NCBI RefSeq assembly: GCF_019423325.1
Contig: NZ_JAHZBQ010000001.1
Coordinates: 806,001 to 870,000, forward strand
DNA: 64,000 nucleotides
Reading direction: 5' to 3'
DNA from: Campylobacter sp.
Lineage (GTDB): Bacteria > Campylobacterota > Campylobacteria > Campylobacterales > Campylobacteraceae
In this document: positions 62,794 through 64,000 of the stretch, in pieces
Layout of the letters: each line of letters begins with the position of its first letter
How positions within the stretch are numbered: position 1 is the first letter of the stretch
Notes under the pieces: generated by a model
The model's input: only the letters and a program-made list of their open reading frames with translations
Told to the model about the DNA's origin: nothing
Databases searched by the model: none
Program-made: the position numbers and the translations under genes

Positions 62794-63915
62794 TTACGCT
62801 TTTAAAGCCGCTACAAACGCCCTAATCTCCGCTTCTTGCAGCCTCTCAATCTCCTTGCCGATCGCAGCGCCGCGCAGGTTGCGAGCGACATCCGCAGCGC
62901 AAATCAAGCTCTTAAATTTCTTATCCCAAATCCCAAGCCGCTTTGATGCTTGCACCCTACCTTTACAATACAGCCCGAGCCACTGCTTAAGCGGCATCTT
63001 TAGAGCGATTTTGCATAGCTGCTCGTCGCTTATCCGCTTAAAAAACGGCTCACTAAGTAGCCTTTTATAAATTGAATTTAGCCCTAAATTCTTTAAAATT
63101 TTATTTTTATCTAATCCTAAAAAATTCAAAAACGCGTATAAAAAAAACATTTCATTTCTTACGAAAGATTCGCCGTGCTCTATGAATTTTATCAGCCGCT
63201 CATGCGTACGCGTATCAATCTGCAATCCAAAAACCCGCTCATAAAGCCCCAGCTCTTGCATTAGCATCATCCCATATCGGTGCGCAGGTGCACGAAAAAA
63301 TTTAATCAGCTCTGCTTTAACGCGCTCGCAACTAAGATCGCTAGCGTCGATACTACGCATGAGCTCTAAGGTGCGCGGCTCGGCGCGAAGCTCAAATCTT
63401 GCGGCAAACTGCACCGCACGATATACGCGCAAGCTATCCTCCACAAAAGTGTGCGGATCAACCACTCGCAAAATACGCGCGCGCAGATCCGCAAGCCCGC
63501 CGTAAAAATCGAGCACTTTGCCGCTTATGGCGTCTATCATCATCGCATTGATCGTAAAATCGCGCCGCCTGCTAGCCTCATGTTCGTCCGTAGCCAAAGC
63601 GACGCTAAAGCCCTTGTGTCCGACGCCCGTCTTACTCTCGGTGCGCGGCAGCGAGATATCAAAGCTTTTGTATTTATAAACGAAGTAGCTTTTGCCGACG
63701 CCCTGTGCGCCGAAGTCCTGCATAATTTGCTCGAAACGGTGCGGATCCACATCATAAAGCTCCACATCCACATCAGCGCTCGCCCGCCCCAAAAAATGAT
63801 CGCGCACGCAGCCGCCCACCAGATAGATACGCGAGCTAAATTTTTTAAGATAATCTAAAAGCGCGATAAAATCGTCATTTTGATAGATTTTCAAGTCGGT
63901 TTTCGATACTTGCAA
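62794..63915 (-). CDS. cca: CCA-adding enzyme / poly(A) polymerase-type tRNA nucleotidyltransferase
   Basis: Class II nucleotidyltransferase: IYLVGGCVRDHFLGR (G-x-VRD motif), SADVDVELYDVD (metal Asp pair) and RRRDFTINAMMID, then SLRVYRAVQFAARF for the tRNA head-neck region. 373 residues. Start TTG 63915 is the top of the frame; its ribosome site is weak (GGAAT) and it overlaps the upstream gene by 41 bases. Adds or repairs the 3' CCA of tRNA. Confidence 0.92.
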   Translation of the reverse strand: MQVSKTDLKIYQNDDFIALLDYLKKFSSRIYLVGGCVRDHFLGRASADVDVELYDVDPHRFEQIMQDFGAQGVGKSYFVYKYKSFDISLPRTESKTGVGHKGFSVALATDEHEASRRRDFTINAMMIDAISGKVLDFYGGLADLRARILRVVDPHTFVEDSLRVYRAVQFAARFELRAEPRTLELMRSIDASDLSCERVKAELIKFFRAPAHRYGMMLMQELGLYERVFGLQIDTRTHERLIKFIEHGESFVRNEMFFLYAFLNFLGLDKNKILKNLGLNSIYKRLLSEPFFKRISDEQLCKIALKMPLKQWLGLYCKGRVQASKRLGIWDKKFKSLICAADVARNLRGAAIGKEIERLQEAEIRAFVAALKA

Positions 63916-64000
63916 GCAAAAATTCCATAAATTTTAAATTTAGCTCCACGCGCGCGTTCAAATCACCCTTCTCAAAAGCGTTCAGCCCCTCAAAAAGCAC
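63875..64000 (-). CDS. C-terminal end of an unidentified gene
   Basis: Open frame from the window edge to TGA at 63875-63877: VLFEGLNAFEKGDLNARVEL, then NLKFMEFLLASIENRLENLSK. Hydrophilic and helical. Overlaps the cca start in another frame. Too short to name. Confidence 0.5.
   Translation of the reverse strand: MLFEGLNAFEKGDLNARVELNLKFMEFLLASIENRLENLSK

Overview
The window looks like a chromosomal segment of a Campylobacter species of the higher-GC, oral type (C. gracilis / C. rectus / C. showae-like). I infer this from gene order remembered from C. jejuni: ppiD-ftsA-ftsZ beside rsmH (Cj0691-0696 block), ctpA-purC-purS-purQ-SH3 protein-plsC beside clpB (Cj0509-0516 block), kdsC-lptC-lptA-engB-membrane protein-mrdA (Cj0647-0652 block) and truD beside a DUF5644-like protein (Cj1456-1457). 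By eye the G+C content is in the mid-40s for coding DNA, with very AT-rich gaps full of AAATTTTAAAATTT-like words. No database search could be run; family names rest on motifs and memory.

Layout: 1-4293, the 3' part of a large autotransporter adhesin with duplicated passenger modules; 5.0-5.4 kb, a decayed metI; 5.5-14.8 kb, the cell-division block (NimA-like flavoprotein, ftsZ, ftsA, ppiD on minus; rsmH, an FtsL-like protein, rmuC on plus), separated by two long gene-poor stretches (11.7-12.9 and 14.8-16.7 kb); 16.7-18.1 kb, a lipoprotein, the RNase P RNA and a wrecked polymorphic-toxin tip with an intact downstream immunity-like gene; 18.5-20.7 kb, truD and a DUF5644-like gene; 20.9-21.9 kb, two paralogous immunity-like genes; 22.3-30.0 kb, plsC / SH3 protein / purine genes / ctpA (minus) and clpB (plus); 30.1-30.5 kb, a small satellite CRISPR array; 30.6-41.8 kb, ppk2, dsbD, hisB, small membrane proteins, a PstS-like protein and the LPS-transport / engB / mrdA cluster.

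From 41.75 to 58.0 kb, between the core genes mrdA and glyS, lies an accessory island: a three-repeat CRISPR with a different repeat, two more members of the immunity-like family, a membrane protein, a rearranged satellite CRISPR, a small HTH operon, then a complete type I-B CRISPR-Cas locus (an array of 46 near-identical repeats plus at least three decayed ones, leader, cas1, cas2, cas4, cas3, cas5, cas7, cas8b, cas6). Array and cas genes are both read leftwards: the repeat read on the minus strand ends in ATTGAAAC, the usual Cas6 5' handle, decayed repeats sit at the far left, and the cas genes lie on the leader side. 58.0-64.0 kb returns to core genes (glyS, a 44-aa membrane protein, a secreted endonuclease/phosphatase-family protein, trmL, a low-complexity ORF, a CCA-adding-enzyme-like gene and the end of another gene).

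The observations I rate most interesting are: (1) an octapeptide/24-bp tandem repeat embedded in frame inside two adjacent but unrelated conserved genes (engB and an acetyltransferase), with related low-complexity blocks in dsbD and upstream of trmL, resembling in behaviour the in-frame palindromic elements of Rickettsia; (2) CRISPR debris of one repeat family scattered at three loci in opposite orientations, including a palindromic head-to-head chimeric repeat; (3) adjacent spacers that share 15 nt and reassemble into a 55-nt target, hinting at a PAM; (4) a four-member orphan immunity-like family and a dead toxin next to its living immunity-like gene.
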